A stretch of DNA of 64,000 nucleotides from Acinetobacter ursingii DSM 16037 = CIP 107286. Lineage in GTDB: Bacteria > Pseudomonadota > Gammaproteobacteria > Pseudomonadales > Moraxellaceae. Numbering within the stretch: position 1 is the first letter of the stretch; every line of letters begins with the position of its first letter. The stretch lies in contig NZ_KB849719.1 in NCBI RefSeq assembly GCF_000368825.1, positions 263,803-327,802 on the forward strand, read 5' to 3'. Positions 16,081-25,351 of the stretch are shown here, piece after piece. Below the pieces are notes generated by a model. The model was given only the letters and a program-made list of their open reading frames with translations. It was not told the DNA's origin and searched no databases. The position numbers were made by a program, and so were the translations under genes.

Positions 16081-17523
16081 TTAGGACGAACAGCTCACCA
16101 TCACTTCAGGGACATCGCTAGGAAGTGGTGCTAAATCTTCAGGTCGTTCCAGCTCAGGTTGTGGGGTGAACGGGTGACGTAATAAACTAAATAATCGTTC
16201 GACTTCACTCAAATCACCACGCTCAGCCTGTTCGATGGCTTTTTGCGCCATATGATTTCTTAAAATATAAACTGGATTGGCCTGTTGCATCTGAGCATTC
16301 AGTTGTTCGATATCCTGCTGTTCACGAATAGCATGGTAACTTTGTAAAAACTCATCGAACTGACGAATATCGAGACAATCATCACGAAGCGCTTTGTATT
16401 GCTGGTTTTGCAGGCGCAGAAAACTTTGCGTGTAATCCAGTTGTTCAGTTTGCAAAATGCGCAGAAAAGCCATACCACAATCAAAGCTGTCTTTATGAAA
16501 ATCAGGAAGCCCCATTTTTTTGCATAGACCTGCGCTATAGGTGGCTAAAAAAGTCGGTTCAAAATCTTCGAGACAATCGGCTAATTGCGTTTTAAACTTT
16601 TCTTTATCTTCAGGCTTGGCTAGAGGAATGAGATTGTTGAGCCACATCCATAAATTCCAATGCGCAATGCTTGGCTGATTTTGATAGGCATAACGACCCT
16701 GATGATCTGAGTGGTTATTGATCCAATTAGGACGAAAACGCTCCATAAACCCATAAGGGCCAAAGTCCAGCGTTGAACCAGTTATATTTAAATTATCGGT
16801 ATTCATGACCCCATGAGCAAATCCCACCAGCTGCCATTGTGCGATCATTTTGGCCGTGTTTTTAATCACGCCTTTGGCAAAAGCCAGAATTGGTTGTTCT
16901 GTTTCCAGAGCTTCTGGATAATGCCATTCGATACATTTTTGAGTAAATTCTGCGAGTAATTCAGGCGCATATTGATTGATCCATTCAAAATGCCCCAAAC
17001 GAATATGACAATCGGAACTGCGTAATAACATGGCGCCGTATTCCAGTGTTTCACGTTGTACACCCTGACTTGATGTCGTAAAACCCACCGCATTACTCGA
17101 CGCAATACCTAAACTGTTTAAAGCATGTCCTGCCAGATATTCACGAATCACTGAACGCAACACCGCACGACCATCGCCCATCCGCGAATAAGGCGTCAGA
17201 CCTGCACCTTTTAAATGTAAGTCGATAGTTTGACCTGAACGATTCAAAATCTGAGCGATCAATAAGCCTCGACCATCACCGAGTTGACCCGCCCACTGTC
17301 CAAATTGATGACCTGCATAGACCATGGCCAGCGGAGGAAATTCTGCAAAGGTCTTTTGGCCACTGCAAATTTCAACCCATTGCTGTTTATCCTGTTCAGA
17401 CCATTGTAAATCATCCGCCAGTTCAGCATTAAAATGTCCTGCGGCAGCGCCTTTCAGGGGGACAGGCGCTTGCTGATGATAAAGCTTTGGACTTAAATCT
17501 GGATAACGTGAATTGAAATACAT
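16081..17523 (-). CDS. selO: Protein adenylyltransferase SelO (YdiU/UPF0061)
   Basis: 480 residues, a normal length for the family. SelO is a pseudokinase-fold enzyme that transfers AMP to Ser, Thr or Tyr of target proteins and takes part in the oxidative-stress response. Landmarks are VYAGHQFGQWAGQLGDGRG, DLHLKGAGLTPYSRMGDGRA, LRSVIREYLAGHA, the region HGVMNTDNLNITGSTLDFGPYGF with the metal-binding Asn and Asp, and the C-terminal end VSCSS, where eukaryotic homologues have selenocysteine. No frameshift or truncation is visible. Upstream sits a short gap to the SDR gene on the same strand. Regulation is not evident. Confidence 0.92.
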   Translation of the reverse strand: MYFNSRYPDLSPKLYHQQAPVPLKGAAAGHFNAELADDLQWSEQDKQQWVEICSGQKTFAEFPPLAMVYAGHQFGQWAGQLGDGRGLLIAQILNRSGQTIDLHLKGAGLTPYSRMGDGRAVLRSVIREYLAGHALNSLGIASSNAVGFTTSSQGVQRETLEYGAMLLRSSDCHIRLGHFEWINQYAPELLAEFTQKCIEWHYPEALETEQPILAFAKGVIKNTAKMIAQWQLVGFAHGVMNTDNLNITGSTLDFGPYGFMERFRPNWINNHSDHQGRYAYQNQPSIAHWNLWMWLNNLIPLAKPEDKEKFKTQLADCLEDFEPTFLATYSAGLCKKMGLPDFHKDSFDCGMAFLRILQTEQLDYTQSFLRLQNQQYKALRDDCLDIRQFDEFLQSYHAIREQQDIEQLNAQMQQANPVYILRNHMAQKAIEQAERGDLSEVERLFSLLRHPFTPQPELERPEDLAPLPSDVPEVMVSCSS

Positions 17524-17647
17524 GGCAAAGGAGGGATCAAGGGCTGTAAAAGCACTATAGCAAATAATTCCGCCTCTGCCTAAGCCACAAACTTTCTAGT
17601 CGAGTTGGACTATTTTATCTGTATCGTCTTTAGCGAGAGGTTTGCTT

Positions 17648-18436
17648 TTATCTAGAAGGTTTCTTTCTTCGACTGATCATTAAATTACTCAAACGATTTA
17701 AAAACTGCGGGCTAATGCTGGATAATTGATACAAAACTTTGGCTTTTACGCCGATCGGTGTATGTGTTACCCGAAAAACATGATCTTTTTGTTGTGCGAG
17801 TTTTAATACTTCAGCGGCAACATCAGAGGGACTCAAGTTTACGCCCATATTTTGAATGCTGCCTGCATCCATATTCTTAACCATCGCGGTTTGTACAAAG
17901 AGCGGCATGACATCCAAAACCCGAATGCCATATTTTTGCCATTCCACATCCAACGCTTCAGTCAGCCCACGGACTGCAAATTTACTGGCTGAATAAGAAC
18001 TCAAATCTGCTTGTCCATAAATGGCAGAAGCCGATGACAGATTAATGATGCGAGCTGAACGGGCTTGTTTGAGATAAGGTAAAGCTGCATGGCAGCCATT
18101 GAGTACGCCTTTGACATTAATATCAAGGGTTCGCTGATGGGCTTGGATATTGGTATGTTCAAATGCACCCGAGTAGAGGATGCCTGCATTATTGACCAGA
18201 ACATTAAGTTCACCTGCCCATTGTACAAACTGTTGCAAACTACACTGCCAGTTGTCGTAGTCACTGACATCCAGATAGCCTGCGAAGGCACGAGAACCTA
18301 ATTCTTTAGCAAGTTTTTGACTCTGGATTTCATTAATATCAAAAATACCGACCAGATAGTCGTGTTGATAAAAAGTGCGTGCAATTTCAGCCCCAATCCC
18401 TTGAGCTGCACCTGTAATCAGGATACTTTGAGCCAT
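17648..18436 (-). CDS. SDR-family NAD(P)-dependent oxidoreductase
   Basis: 262 residues with the classical short-chain dehydrogenase pattern. It has the cofactor motif TGAAQGIGAEIA near residues 8-19, NNAGIL near residue 87, a catalytic Ser in NLSSASAIYG and the YSASK motif with catalytic Tyr and Lys. Asp in GIFDINE at the end of the second strand suggests NAD(H) rather than NADP(H). The C-terminal end (LMISRRKKP) is basic. Substrate is unknown; related Acinetobacter proteins act on fatty aldehydes or alcohols, but nothing here proves this. It is 124 bases upstream of selO on the same strand and divergent from mazG. Confidence 0.85.
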   Translation of the reverse strand: MAQSILITGAAQGIGAEIARTFYQHDYLVGIFDINEIQSQKLAKELGSRAFAGYLDVSDYDNWQCSLQQFVQWAGELNVLVNNAGILYSGAFEHTNIQAHQRTLDINVKGVLNGCHAALPYLKQARSARIINLSSASAIYGQADLSSYSASKFAVRGLTEALDVEWQKYGIRVLDVMPLFVQTAMVKNMDAGSIQNMGVNLSPSDVAAEVLKLAQQKDHVFRVTHTPIGVKAKVLYQLSSISPQFLNRLSNLMISRRKKPSR

Positions 18437-18577
18437 ATTTTTCTCATTTGTTTTGGGTAAACGGTTTTAATAGATTTTTGTTAAAAGAGCATGCGCATTT
18501 CCAATGCGCTGAGTCCACATCATAACAAATCTGTTTTTGAAATGAATGCGCTTCGATGAATTATAAAGGAGTTAAAC

Positions 18578-19351
18578 ATGCAACAACTACTCAATATTAT
18601 GCGTGAATTACGTGAAAAGTGTCCGTGGGATCGTGAGCAAACACCTTTAAGTTTAACTCCATATGCGATTGAAGAAGCTTATGAAGTTGAAGCTGCGGTT
18701 CGCGAAGGCCATCTGGATGAGATTCGGGATGAGCTAGGCGACTTACTGTTACAAGTGGTATTTCAGGCACAAATGTATAGTGAACAGGGGGCTTTTGATT
18801 TTCAGGACGTGGTCGATGCGATTTGTGAAAAACTGATTCGTCGTCATCCACATGTATTTCAAGTGGAACAGTTTTCAGCACTTGATCCTGATCAGGTGAG
18901 CGAGTTATGGCAACAGATTAAGCAACAGGAAAAACAGGGCAAACCCAAGTCGCGTTTAGACGAGATCAAACATGGTCCTGCACTCAATCAGGCACAGGAG
19001 CTCCAAAAGAAAGCAGCAAAGCTGGGATTTGACTTTGAGACGGTTGAAGATGCTTATGACAAAGTAAAAGAGGAGCTAGGCGAGTTTGAGCAGGCAATTC
19101 AGGCGCAACAATCCGATGAAATACATGAAGAATTTGGAGATTGCCTATTTTCTCTGATCAACGTTGGACGTAAACTTGGGCTGTCCAGCGAATCCGCACT
19201 TTTGGCCACCATTTTTAAGTTTAGACAACGTTTTGCGTATATTGAGCAGCAAGCGACTTTACAACAAAAAATTTTAGAAGAGATGAGTCTACAAGAAATG
19301 GATGCGCTCTGGGATCAGGCGAAACAACAATTAAAACTTGGGTCTTTATAA
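18578..19351 (+). CDS. mazG: Nucleoside triphosphate pyrophosphohydrolase MazG
   Basis: 257 residues. MazG hydrolyses (d)NTPs to NMP and pyrophosphate, limiting damaged nucleotides and affecting ppGpp levels. The start is set by AAGGAG followed by ATG. It contains CPWDREQTPLSLTPYAIEEAYEVE in the first domain (metal-binding EExxE followed by DELGDLLLQVVFQ). The second domain has KEELGEFEQAI and EEFGDCLFSLINVGRKLG. Both domains keep their acidic metal ligands. The comEA-like gene starts 15 bases downstream, suggesting co-transcription. In many relatives mazG lies beside relA; that is not the case here. Confidence 0.92.
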   Translation: MQQLLNIMRELREKCPWDREQTPLSLTPYAIEEAYEVEAAVREGHLDEIRDELGDLLLQVVFQAQMYSEQGAFDFQDVVDAICEKLIRRHPHVFQVEQFSALDPDQVSELWQQIKQQEKQGKPKSRLDEIKHGPALNQAQELQKKAAKLGFDFETVEDAYDKVKEELGEFEQAIQAQQSDEIHEEFGDCLFSLINVGRKLGLSSESALLATIFKFRQRFAYIEQQATLQQKILEEMSLQEMDALWDQAKQQLKLGSL

Positions 19352-19366
19352 TCAGGTCTTTATAAA

Positions 19367-19828
19367 ATGGCAATGTTACACAAGATGATTACGTTACGAC
19401 AACTTTCACTCTATTGGATTCAGATCAGTATTTTGTGTTTATTCTCAAGCATATTACATGCTCAACAATTTGATCAATCTTATCATTCATGGAAAACTCA
19501 GCAACAAGCACATGATCAGCGTTTAAAAGCATCTTCATCTACAGCGGACTACTATTTGGGTAAGCCAAGTTTACAAAATACTTCGGCAACATTAAAACAA
19601 TCATCATCTAAAAATAATTCTTCAAAAGATTTGGGAAGCAAGATTAATCTCAATACAGCTTCTACACAGGAACTGCAACAGCTTAATGGCATTGGAGAGA
19701 AAAAAGCACAAGCGATTGTTGATTATCGTAACCAGAATGGTCAATTTAGATCAGTCAATGATTTGCTCAATATTAAAGGGATCGGGCCAAAATTTATTGA
19801 AAAAAATAAATCAAATCTTGGTTTATAA
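19367..19828 (+). CDS. ComEA-like helix-hairpin-helix DNA-binding protein
   Basis: 153 residues. A signal peptide (hydrophobic to about SILHAQQ) is followed by a Ser/Gln/Lys-rich linker. The C-terminal ComEA domain at residues ~92-153 has INLNTASTQELQQLNGIGEKKA, then FRSVNDLLNIKGIGPKFIE (two HhH motifs around the GIG sequences). ComEA binds incoming DNA in the periplasm during natural transformation, which is common in Acinetobacter. An alternative is a small DNA-repair HhH protein, but the export signal favours competence. It follows mazG closely. ATG 19367 or 19373 could be the start; the difference does not change the signal peptide. Confidence 0.8.
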   Translation: MAMLHKMITLRQLSLYWIQISILCLFSSILHAQQFDQSYHSWKTQQQAHDQRLKASSSTADYYLGKPSLQNTSATLKQSSSKNNSSKDLGSKINLNTASTQELQQLNGIGEKKAQAIVDYRNQNGQFRSVNDLLNIKGIGPKFIEKNKSNLGL

Positions 19829-19958
19829 TACGCAGGATTTAATAAGATTTTTGAGCTAAGTGCCTAATCATTGAGAGAATCAAATTGCCCTTTAGGCGGG
19901 TTAGAGATATGATTAGCGCATCTTATCATTTACGTTCAGACGTAGGAGACAGCGTCTT

Positions 19959-21413
19959 TTGCAAACTTTGCGCGCGTCAAAATGTGGTTTATCTACAACG
20001 CAACTTCCTTCTTCTATCTTAGATGTGATCGATAGTCTGACCAAAGCAGGCTATGAAGCCTATATCGTTGGTGGTGGGGTTAGGGATCTCATGTTAGGTC
20101 TTAATCCAAAAGATTTTGATGCCGTCACCAATGCTACACCTGCTCAGGTAAAAGAAGTTTTTGGACGACGTTGTCGTATTATTGGACGACGTTTTGAGTT
20201 GGCACATGTGTATTCTGGTCGTGAATTGATTGAAGTGGCGACTTTCCGTGCGCCGCCTAAAAAGGCAGTCACCAGTACATCAGGTATGATCTTGCGTGAT
20301 AATAACTGGGGAACCATCGAACAAGACTTTGCTCGACGTGATTTTTCAATTAATGCGCTGTATTATCAACCACGCAAAGGTATTGTGCTGGATTTTTGTG
20401 ATGCCATTTCCGATATTGATCATAAAACACTACGCTTATTAGGTGATCCGAAACAGCGTTTTGAAGAAGATCCAGTCAGAATGCTTCGTACACTGCGTTT
20501 TGCAGCCAAATTAAATTTTGATATTGATCCACAGATTTTAAAAATCTTCGATGTGGACATGACGCAACTGTTACGTGATGTATCGCCACATCGTTTATAT
20601 GACGAGTCGCAAAAATTATTCACGATGGGGCATTTGGCTCGTGTTTTACCAATGCTCATCGAATTTGATATCTGGAAGCAATTATTTGCAGATATTAAGC
20701 CTGATATCAGCAAATTTATTGAACGTGCCGCAAAAAATACCGATCAGCGTATTCAGATTGGTAAAACCATTAACCCTGCATTTTTCTATGCAGTGTTGTT
20801 ATGGAAGCCTTTTTTAGAGCGTTGTGATTTTTATCTGGCGAAAGGCATTGTTCCTGCTGAAGCCCGTGCGCAGGCAGGTTTAGACGTACTTAAGCGCCAA
20901 GCCACCCGTACTGTTATTCCTCGTTTTGCAGAAACTTTTATTCGTGAAGTTTGGGAAATGCAGGTACGTTTACTCAATCCTAAACCTCAACAAATTGAAG
21001 CGCTCGCAAGTCATGCGCGTTTCCGTGCAGGTTTTGACTTCTTGTTGTTGCGTGAAAAATCGGGTGATGATTCAACGCAAGGCATGGGGCAATGGTGGGA
21101 TCATTATCAGTCCCTGTCGAGTGATGAAAAAGAAACTGCGATTAGTCAATACAATCGGCAACGTGCTAAGACGCGCCGTAAACAAAATATTGAAGCAAAC
21201 GAATCTAAAGACACTACGGCTGAAATTGAACCTTTAGTTAACGTACCAGAAGCACGTAGTCGTCGTGCGCGCCGTGAACAAACACGGAGTAAAGACCATG
21301 TGGCTCGTAGTCCCGAATCTTCGACGGCAAATCTCAATACTGATCACCCAATTATGAAGCGTAAACGGGTACAGCGTGATTTGAGTCAGGTTGTCTTTGG
21401 ACCCACTCAATGA
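19959..21413 (+). CDS. pcnB: Poly(A) polymerase PcnB
   Basis: 484 residues from a TTG start with AGGAG upstream. It adds 3' A tails to RNA, promoting decay. The nucleotidyltransferase core has GGGVRDLMLGLNPKDFDAVT with the metal-binding DxD, RRCRIIGRRFELAHV, DFARRDFSINALYY and GDPKQRFEEDPVRMLRTLRFAAKL. The arrangement after these motifs fits poly(A) polymerase rather than a CCA-adding enzyme: a bacterial-type C-terminal region ends in a long basic, disordered tail (residues ~400-484, rich in Arg, Lys and Glu). It overlaps folK by four bases (ATGA), so the two are translationally coupled, as in E. coli. Confidence 0.92.
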   Translation: MQTLRASKCGLSTTQLPSSILDVIDSLTKAGYEAYIVGGGVRDLMLGLNPKDFDAVTNATPAQVKEVFGRRCRIIGRRFELAHVYSGRELIEVATFRAPPKKAVTSTSGMILRDNNWGTIEQDFARRDFSINALYYQPRKGIVLDFCDAISDIDHKTLRLLGDPKQRFEEDPVRMLRTLRFAAKLNFDIDPQILKIFDVDMTQLLRDVSPHRLYDESQKLFTMGHLARVLPMLIEFDIWKQLFADIKPDISKFIERAAKNTDQRIQIGKTINPAFFYAVLLWKPFLERCDFYLAKGIVPAEARAQAGLDVLKRQATRTVIPRFAETFIREVWEMQVRLLNPKPQQIEALASHARFRAGFDFLLLREKSGDDSTQGMGQWWDHYQSLSSDEKETAISQYNRQRAKTRRKQNIEANESKDTTAEIEPLVNVPEARSRRARREQTRSKDHVARSPESSTANLNTDHPIMKRKRVQRDLSQVVFGPTQ

Positions 21414-21898
21414 GTGTTGTCACCTATATTGGGATGGGCAGTAATTTAGGTGATTCCCGTCAGATTCTTCAATATGCAGTTCAGCGTTTAAAAGATTTGG
21501 GTCAGGTTCAGGTTTCTCGACTTTATCAAAGTCCTCCGATGGGACCGCAGGATCAACCGCATTATTATAATGCCGCGGCACAGTTAATCACTTTGCTTGA
21601 ACCTTTGGATTTGCTGGATCAATTACAGCGTATTGAACATGAGGCAGGTAGAGTACGTCTGCGCCGTTGGGGTGAGCGTACATTGGATCTGGATTTACTT
21701 ATTTATGCTGAGCAAGATATTCAAAATCAGCGTTTGACTGTGCCACATCCTGGGTTACTTGAGCGTGATTTTGTGATTGTACCTTTGTTGGATATTGATG
21801 CTGATCTCATTGTAAAAGGTCAAAAGCTAAAAGATTTAGAACTGGTAAAACATCCGTCTTTAACTGTTGTGGCGGATCGCAACTGGGTTGAAAAATAA
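21410..21898 (+). CDS. folK: 2-amino-4-hydroxy-6-hydroxymethyldihydropteridine pyrophosphokinase FolK
   Basis: 162 residues. It transfers pyrophosphate from ATP to the pterin alcohol in folate synthesis. It begins TYIGMGSNLGDSRQIL, contains LYQSPPMGPQDQPHYYNAAAQL, and has the signature GERTLDLDLLIY (metal-binding Asp pair) followed by LTVPHPGLLERDFVIVPL. All expected catalytic parts are present. The start overlaps the end of pcnB. panB begins 36 bases downstream, so pcnB-folK-panB-panC looks like one transcription unit for vitamin and RNA functions. Confidence 0.95.
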   Translation: MSVVTYIGMGSNLGDSRQILQYAVQRLKDLGQVQVSRLYQSPPMGPQDQPHYYNAAAQLITLLEPLDLLDQLQRIEHEAGRVRLRRWGERTLDLDLLIYAEQDIQNQRLTVPHPGLLERDFVIVPLLDIDADLIVKGQKLKDLELVKHPSLTVVADRNWVEK

Positions 21899-21934
21899 CT
21901 TGCCTGTTCGGGTTGGTTGATAGAGGACATCATG

Positions 21935-22744
21935 ATGATTAGTCTAAGTGACTTAAGAAAATTTAAAAGCGAAGGACGCAAGTTTTCCTGCCTGACCTGC
22001 TACGATGCGAGCATGGCCAAAGCGATGGAGCTTGCTGAGGTTGATTCAATTTTGATTGGTGATTCTCTGGGAATGGCAATACAGGGTCATGACTCTACGT
22101 TGCCTGTGACTGTTGATGATATGGCTTACCACACTGCTGCGGTACGCCGTGGAAACAGCCATGCATTTATTATGACTGATCTACCCTTTATGAGCTATGC
22201 CACCTTAAATGATGCTTTGCAAAGTGCCAAAAAAGTCATGCAGGCAGGCGCGCAAATGATCAAAATCGAAGGCGGTGCGTGGCTCAGTGAATCTGTCCGT
22301 GTATTGACACAAAACGGTATTCCTGTTTGTGTACACTTGGGTTTAACCCCACAATCTGTGCATGTGTTTGGTGGTTATAAATTACAGGCCAGAACTCGTG
22401 AAGCCGCAGATCAGTTAATCGCAGACTGTACTGCGGTGGTGGACGCAGGTGCTGCGATTTTATTACTGGAATGTGTTCCTGCACAATTGGGTCAGGAAAT
22501 CGCTGAATTATTTCCAAACATTCCTGTTATTGGGATTGGGGCTGGTCATCAAACCGATGGTCAGGTCTTGGTGGTACAAGATATGCTGGGTTTGACATTC
22601 GGGCGTGTGGCACGATTTGTACGTAACTTTATGAAAGAACAATCAGGTGAAACTGCGATTGTGGATGCGTTTAAAGCTTACCATGCAGCTGTGCAAGATC
22701 AATCTTTCCCAGCACCAGAACATACTTTTCAGGTCGAGTTATAA
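21935..22744 (+). CDS. panB: 3-methyl-2-oxobutanoate hydroxymethyltransferase PanB
   Basis: 269 residues. It makes ketopantoate from 2-ketoisovalerate and methylene-tetrahydrofolate, the first step of pantothenate synthesis. ATG 21935 is chosen because AGAGGA ends seven bases before it; the adjacent ATG 21932 would add one Met. Motifs are CLTCYDASMAKAMELAEVD, LIGDSLGMAIQGHDSTLPVT with the Mg-binding Asp, MIKIEGGAW, PVCVHLGLTPQ and VIGIGAGHQTDGQVLV. The folate-dependent step pairs naturally with folK upstream. panC follows four bases later. Confidence 0.95.
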   Translation: MISLSDLRKFKSEGRKFSCLTCYDASMAKAMELAEVDSILIGDSLGMAIQGHDSTLPVTVDDMAYHTAAVRRGNSHAFIMTDLPFMSYATLNDALQSAKKVMQAGAQMIKIEGGAWLSESVRVLTQNGIPVCVHLGLTPQSVHVFGGYKLQARTREAADQLIADCTAVVDAGAAILLLECVPAQLGQEIAELFPNIPVIGIGAGHQTDGQVLVVQDMLGLTFGRVARFVRNFMKEQSGETAIVDAFKAYHAAVQDQSFPAPEHTFQVEL

Positions 22745-22747
22745 CTC

Positions 22748-23593
22748 ATGAAAACAGAAACAACCATTCATGGATTGGCGGCATCTTTACAAGCTGCTCG
22801 TGCGGCGCGTAAAAGTATTGGCTTTGTACCAACCATGGGGAATTTGCACCAAGGACATTTGAATCTGGTGCGTGAAGCAAAAAAACTCTGTGATGTTGTT
22901 GTGGTTAGTATCTTTGTGAATCCAATCCAGTTTGGTGAAGGCGAAGATTTCGAAAGCTATCCGCGTACCTTAGAGCAAGACAGTCATTTATTGGCAGATG
23001 TTGGCTGTGACATTATTTTTGCACCCACGGTTGAACAAATGTATGGCAAGCAACCACGTTTGACCAATATCACGGTCGGTGGTATTACCAATGACCTCTG
23101 TGGTCAATCACGTCCGGGTCATTTTGACGGTGTTGCAGTTGTTGTCACTAAACTGTTCAATATTGTGCAACCAAACTTTGCATTCTTTGGACAAAAAGAT
23201 TATCAACAATTGGCGGTGATTCGCCAGTTTGTAAAAGATCTAAACATTCCTGTTGAAGTGATTGGAGTGCCGATTGCGCGTGCAGAAGACGGTCTGGCAT
23301 TGAGTTCACGCAATGGTTATCTGACTGAAGATCAACGTAAAATTGCACCAACTATTTACCAATCGCTGAAACAGGCTGAAAAAGAGTTGCAAGCAGGTCA
23401 TTCATTATCTGATGTGTTACAAAGTATCAAAGCGCAATTGACAGCTGCGGGCTTTGTTGTGGACTATGTCGAAGCACGTCAGCCAAACTTGCAGCCAATT
23501 GAGATATTTAATCAGGACATCGTATTGTTTGTGGCGGCAAAATTAGGCTCAACACGTCTCATTGATAATTTGCAGGTTCAATTTAAGGCATAA
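22748..23593 (+). CDS. panC: Pantothenate synthetase PanC
   Basis: 281 residues. It joins pantoate and beta-alanine using ATP. The HIGH-like motif is in [19 protein letters not shown], followed by [58 protein letters not shown], and the KMSKS-equivalent [10 protein letters not shown]. Length and all motifs are normal. The short gap to panB indicates co-translation. panD, which supplies beta-alanine, is not in the window. rapZ starts 25 bases after the stop. Confidence 0.95.
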   Translation: MKTETTIHGLAASLQAARAARKSIGFVPTMGNLHQGHLNLVREAKKLCDVVVVSIFVNPIQFGEGEDFESYPRTLEQDSHLLADVGCDIIFAPTVEQMYGKQPRLTNITVGGITNDLCGQSRPGHFDGVAVVVTKLFNIVQPNFAFFGQKDYQQLAVIRQFVKDLNIPVEVIGVPIARAEDGLALSSRNGYLTEDQRKIAPTIYQSLKQAEKELQAGHSLSDVLQSIKAQLTAAGFVVDYVEARQPNLQPIEIFNQDIVLFVAAKLGSTRLIDNLQVQFKA

Positions 23594-23617
23594 TACTCAT
23601 AAAAGGACAGCCATGCC

Positions 23618-24469
23618 ATGAAGCGTATTCTTATCGTCACAGGACAATCTGGATCGGGTAAATCCTCAGCATTGCAGGTTTTAGAAGATCTGGGTTATTA
23701 CTGTATTGATAACCTACCTTTGGCATTGCTGCCAGAAATTGTGTCTAAACTAGATCATGAAAATAATTTGGAGCAGTTGGCACTTGGTGTAGATGTTCGA
23801 AGTACACGGGCAGACTTGCAGGAGTTTGATCAGGTGTTTGAACAATTACAACGACATGGTTCTGTCGATGTGATTTATTTAACCACACAGGATCAAGAGT
23901 TAATTGCACGCTTTAGTTCCTCGCGTCGTCCGCACCCGTTGGCGAGTCGTTTTAAAAGCCTGAATGAATGTATTCAGGAAGAAAAACAGCTCTTGATGCC
24001 GATTCAATTTCGCTCAACGGTACATATCGATACCACGGATAAAAGTGTGCATGATCTTAAGCATACTTTACTTTCGAAACTGGGGCAGTCAGACAAATTA
24101 ATTCTGATTTTACAGTCGTTCGGTTATAAACATGGTATTCCCTTAGATGCGGACTATGTGTTTGATGTACGGCATTTGCCTAATCCGCACTGGGATTTGG
24201 AGTTACGTAAATTTTCAGGATTAGACCAACCTGTTCAGGAATTTTTGGAAGCCAGTGAACAAACCAATGATATGTTTAATGATGTTTATCATTTTTTAGA
24301 TAAATGGTTGCCTGTTTTTGCAGAAGGGCATCGACATTACATGACCATTTCGATTGGTTGTACAGGCGGTCAACATCGCTCAGTCTATATTGTAGATAGA
24401 CTAAAAAAGGCACTTGAGGCAAAATGGTCTATTCAGGTTTTACATAGAGAAATGAAGCACTGGTCATGA
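23618..24469 (+). CDS. rapZ: RNase adapter protein / P-loop protein RapZ
   Basis: 283 residues. In E. coli RapZ binds the small RNAs GlmY and GlmZ and guides RNase E, so controlling glucosamine-6-phosphate synthase; whether Acinetobacter has this circuit is unclear. The Walker A motif GQSGSGKS lies at residues 9-16. The Walker B-like VDVRSTRAD and the C-terminal [18 protein letters not shown] are typical of the family. The npr gene overlaps its stop by four bases. In enterics rapZ and npr sit behind rpoN-hpf-ptsN; here those upstream genes are absent and panC takes their place. Confidence 0.92.
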   Translation: MKRILIVTGQSGSGKSSALQVLEDLGYYCIDNLPLALLPEIVSKLDHENNLEQLALGVDVRSTRADLQEFDQVFEQLQRHGSVDVIYLTTQDQELIARFSSSRRPHPLASRFKSLNECIQEEKQLLMPIQFRSTVHIDTTDKSVHDLKHTLLSKLGQSDKLILILQSFGYKHGIPLDADYVFDVRHLPNPHWDLELRKFSGLDQPVQEFLEASEQTNDMFNDVYHFLDKWLPVFAEGHRHYMTISIGCTGGQHRSVYIVDRLKKALEAKWSIQVLHREMKHWS

Positions 24470-24735
24470 TTGATACCACTGTTGATGTAATTAATAAACT
24501 TGGCCTACATGCACGTGCGTCGGGGAAATTGATCGAAGTGACAACGAAATTTCGATCTTCTATTCAGATTGGTAAAGGCGAAAAGCTCGTCGATGCTAAA
24601 AATATTATGTCCTTGCTGATGCTTGGTGCTGGTAAGGGCACGACTTTGCGTTTGGTGATTGACGGCGCTGATGCTGAAAAAGCAGAAGACGAAATCAAGG
24701 CATTATTCGCAGCAAAATTTTATGAGGCAGATTAA
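24466..24735 (+). CDS. HPr-family phosphocarrier (NPr of the nitrogen PTS)
   Basis: 89 residues. HPr-type carriers pass phosphate through a His; here His15 in [12 protein letters not shown]. The regulatory-Ser region is [12 protein letters not shown]. The genomic place after rapZ identifies it as the nitrogen-PTS carrier (NPr, ptsO) rather than sugar HPr. In A. baumannii NPr has been reported to exchange phosphate with GigB, whose likely gene is also in this window (59832-60353). It overlaps rapZ by four bases and is two bases from yjgA, so all three are one operon. Confidence 0.9.
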   Translation: MIDTTVDVINKLGLHARASGKLIEVTTKFRSSIQIGKGEKLVDAKNIMSLLMLGAGKGTTLRLVIDGADAEKAEDEIKALFAAKFYEAD

Positions 24736-24737
24736 CC

Positions 24738-25274
24738 GTGGCACGTCGTCCCAATAAGCGTTACAGTGAAGAAGATTTTGATTCTTTAGAAGGGCGTGCA
24801 AGTAAAACTGAACAGAAGAAAGCTGTGCAGCGTATGGCAGCATTAGGTGAACAGTTGGCAGAGCTTTCTGCGAAACAAATCCAGAAGTTGCCTGTAGATG
24901 AACGTTTAATTGATGCTTTGCTCGATGCGCAAACGATTACTTCATTTGAAGCACGTCGTCGTCAATTCCAGCGTGTGGGTAAGTTGCTACGCAATGAAGA
25001 TGAAACGGTCATTCTGTCCTATTTGACCCCACAACAAGGACTCAAAAAACAGGCACAATTACAGCGCTGGGTCGATCGTATGATTGAACAAGGTGACCCT
25101 GCGATTAATGAATTTAGTAAACTGCATAATGCGTCTGAACGTCATACCTTGCGTCAGCATGTATTACGTATTCAACGTGACATCACTCAAGCGCTAAGCG
25201 AAGAAGAACTCGCAGCCTCCAAGTTAAAGCTTTTTAACTACGTACAGCAAGTAGCATTATTATCGGATAATTGA
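24738..25274 (+). CDS. darP: Ribosome biogenesis factor YjgA/DarP (DUF615)
   Basis: 178 residues from a GTG start two bases after npr. YjgA/DarP associates with 50S ribosome precursors and aids late assembly. The start MARRPNKRYSEEDFDS is basic. The helical body has LSAKQIQKLPVDERLIDALLDAQ and EARRRQFQRVGKLLRNED, with the Arg-rich segment characteristic of the family, and later ERHTLRQHVLRIQRD. The length is typical. It ends the operon; a strong shared terminator follows. Confidence 0.88.
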   Translation: MARRPNKRYSEEDFDSLEGRASKTEQKKAVQRMAALGEQLAELSAKQIQKLPVDERLIDALLDAQTITSFEARRRQFQRVGKLLRNEDETVILSYLTPQQGLKKQAQLQRWVDRMIEQGDPAINEFSKLHNASERHTLRQHVLRIQRDITQALSEEELAASKLKLFNYVQQVALLSDN

Positions 25275-25310
25275 TTTTACTGACAGTTTCAAACGATGAA
25301 TTTATAGTAA

Positions 25311-25345
25311 ATGCCAGTCAGATCAAGTGTTGACTGGCATTTTTA
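25311..25345. terminator. Bidirectional terminator between yjgA and the acyl-CoA synthetase
   Basis: ATGCCAGTCA (25311-25320) pairs perfectly with TGACTGGCAT (25331-25340), followed by TTTTTATT. Confidence 0.85.
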
Positions 25346-25351
25346 TTGACG

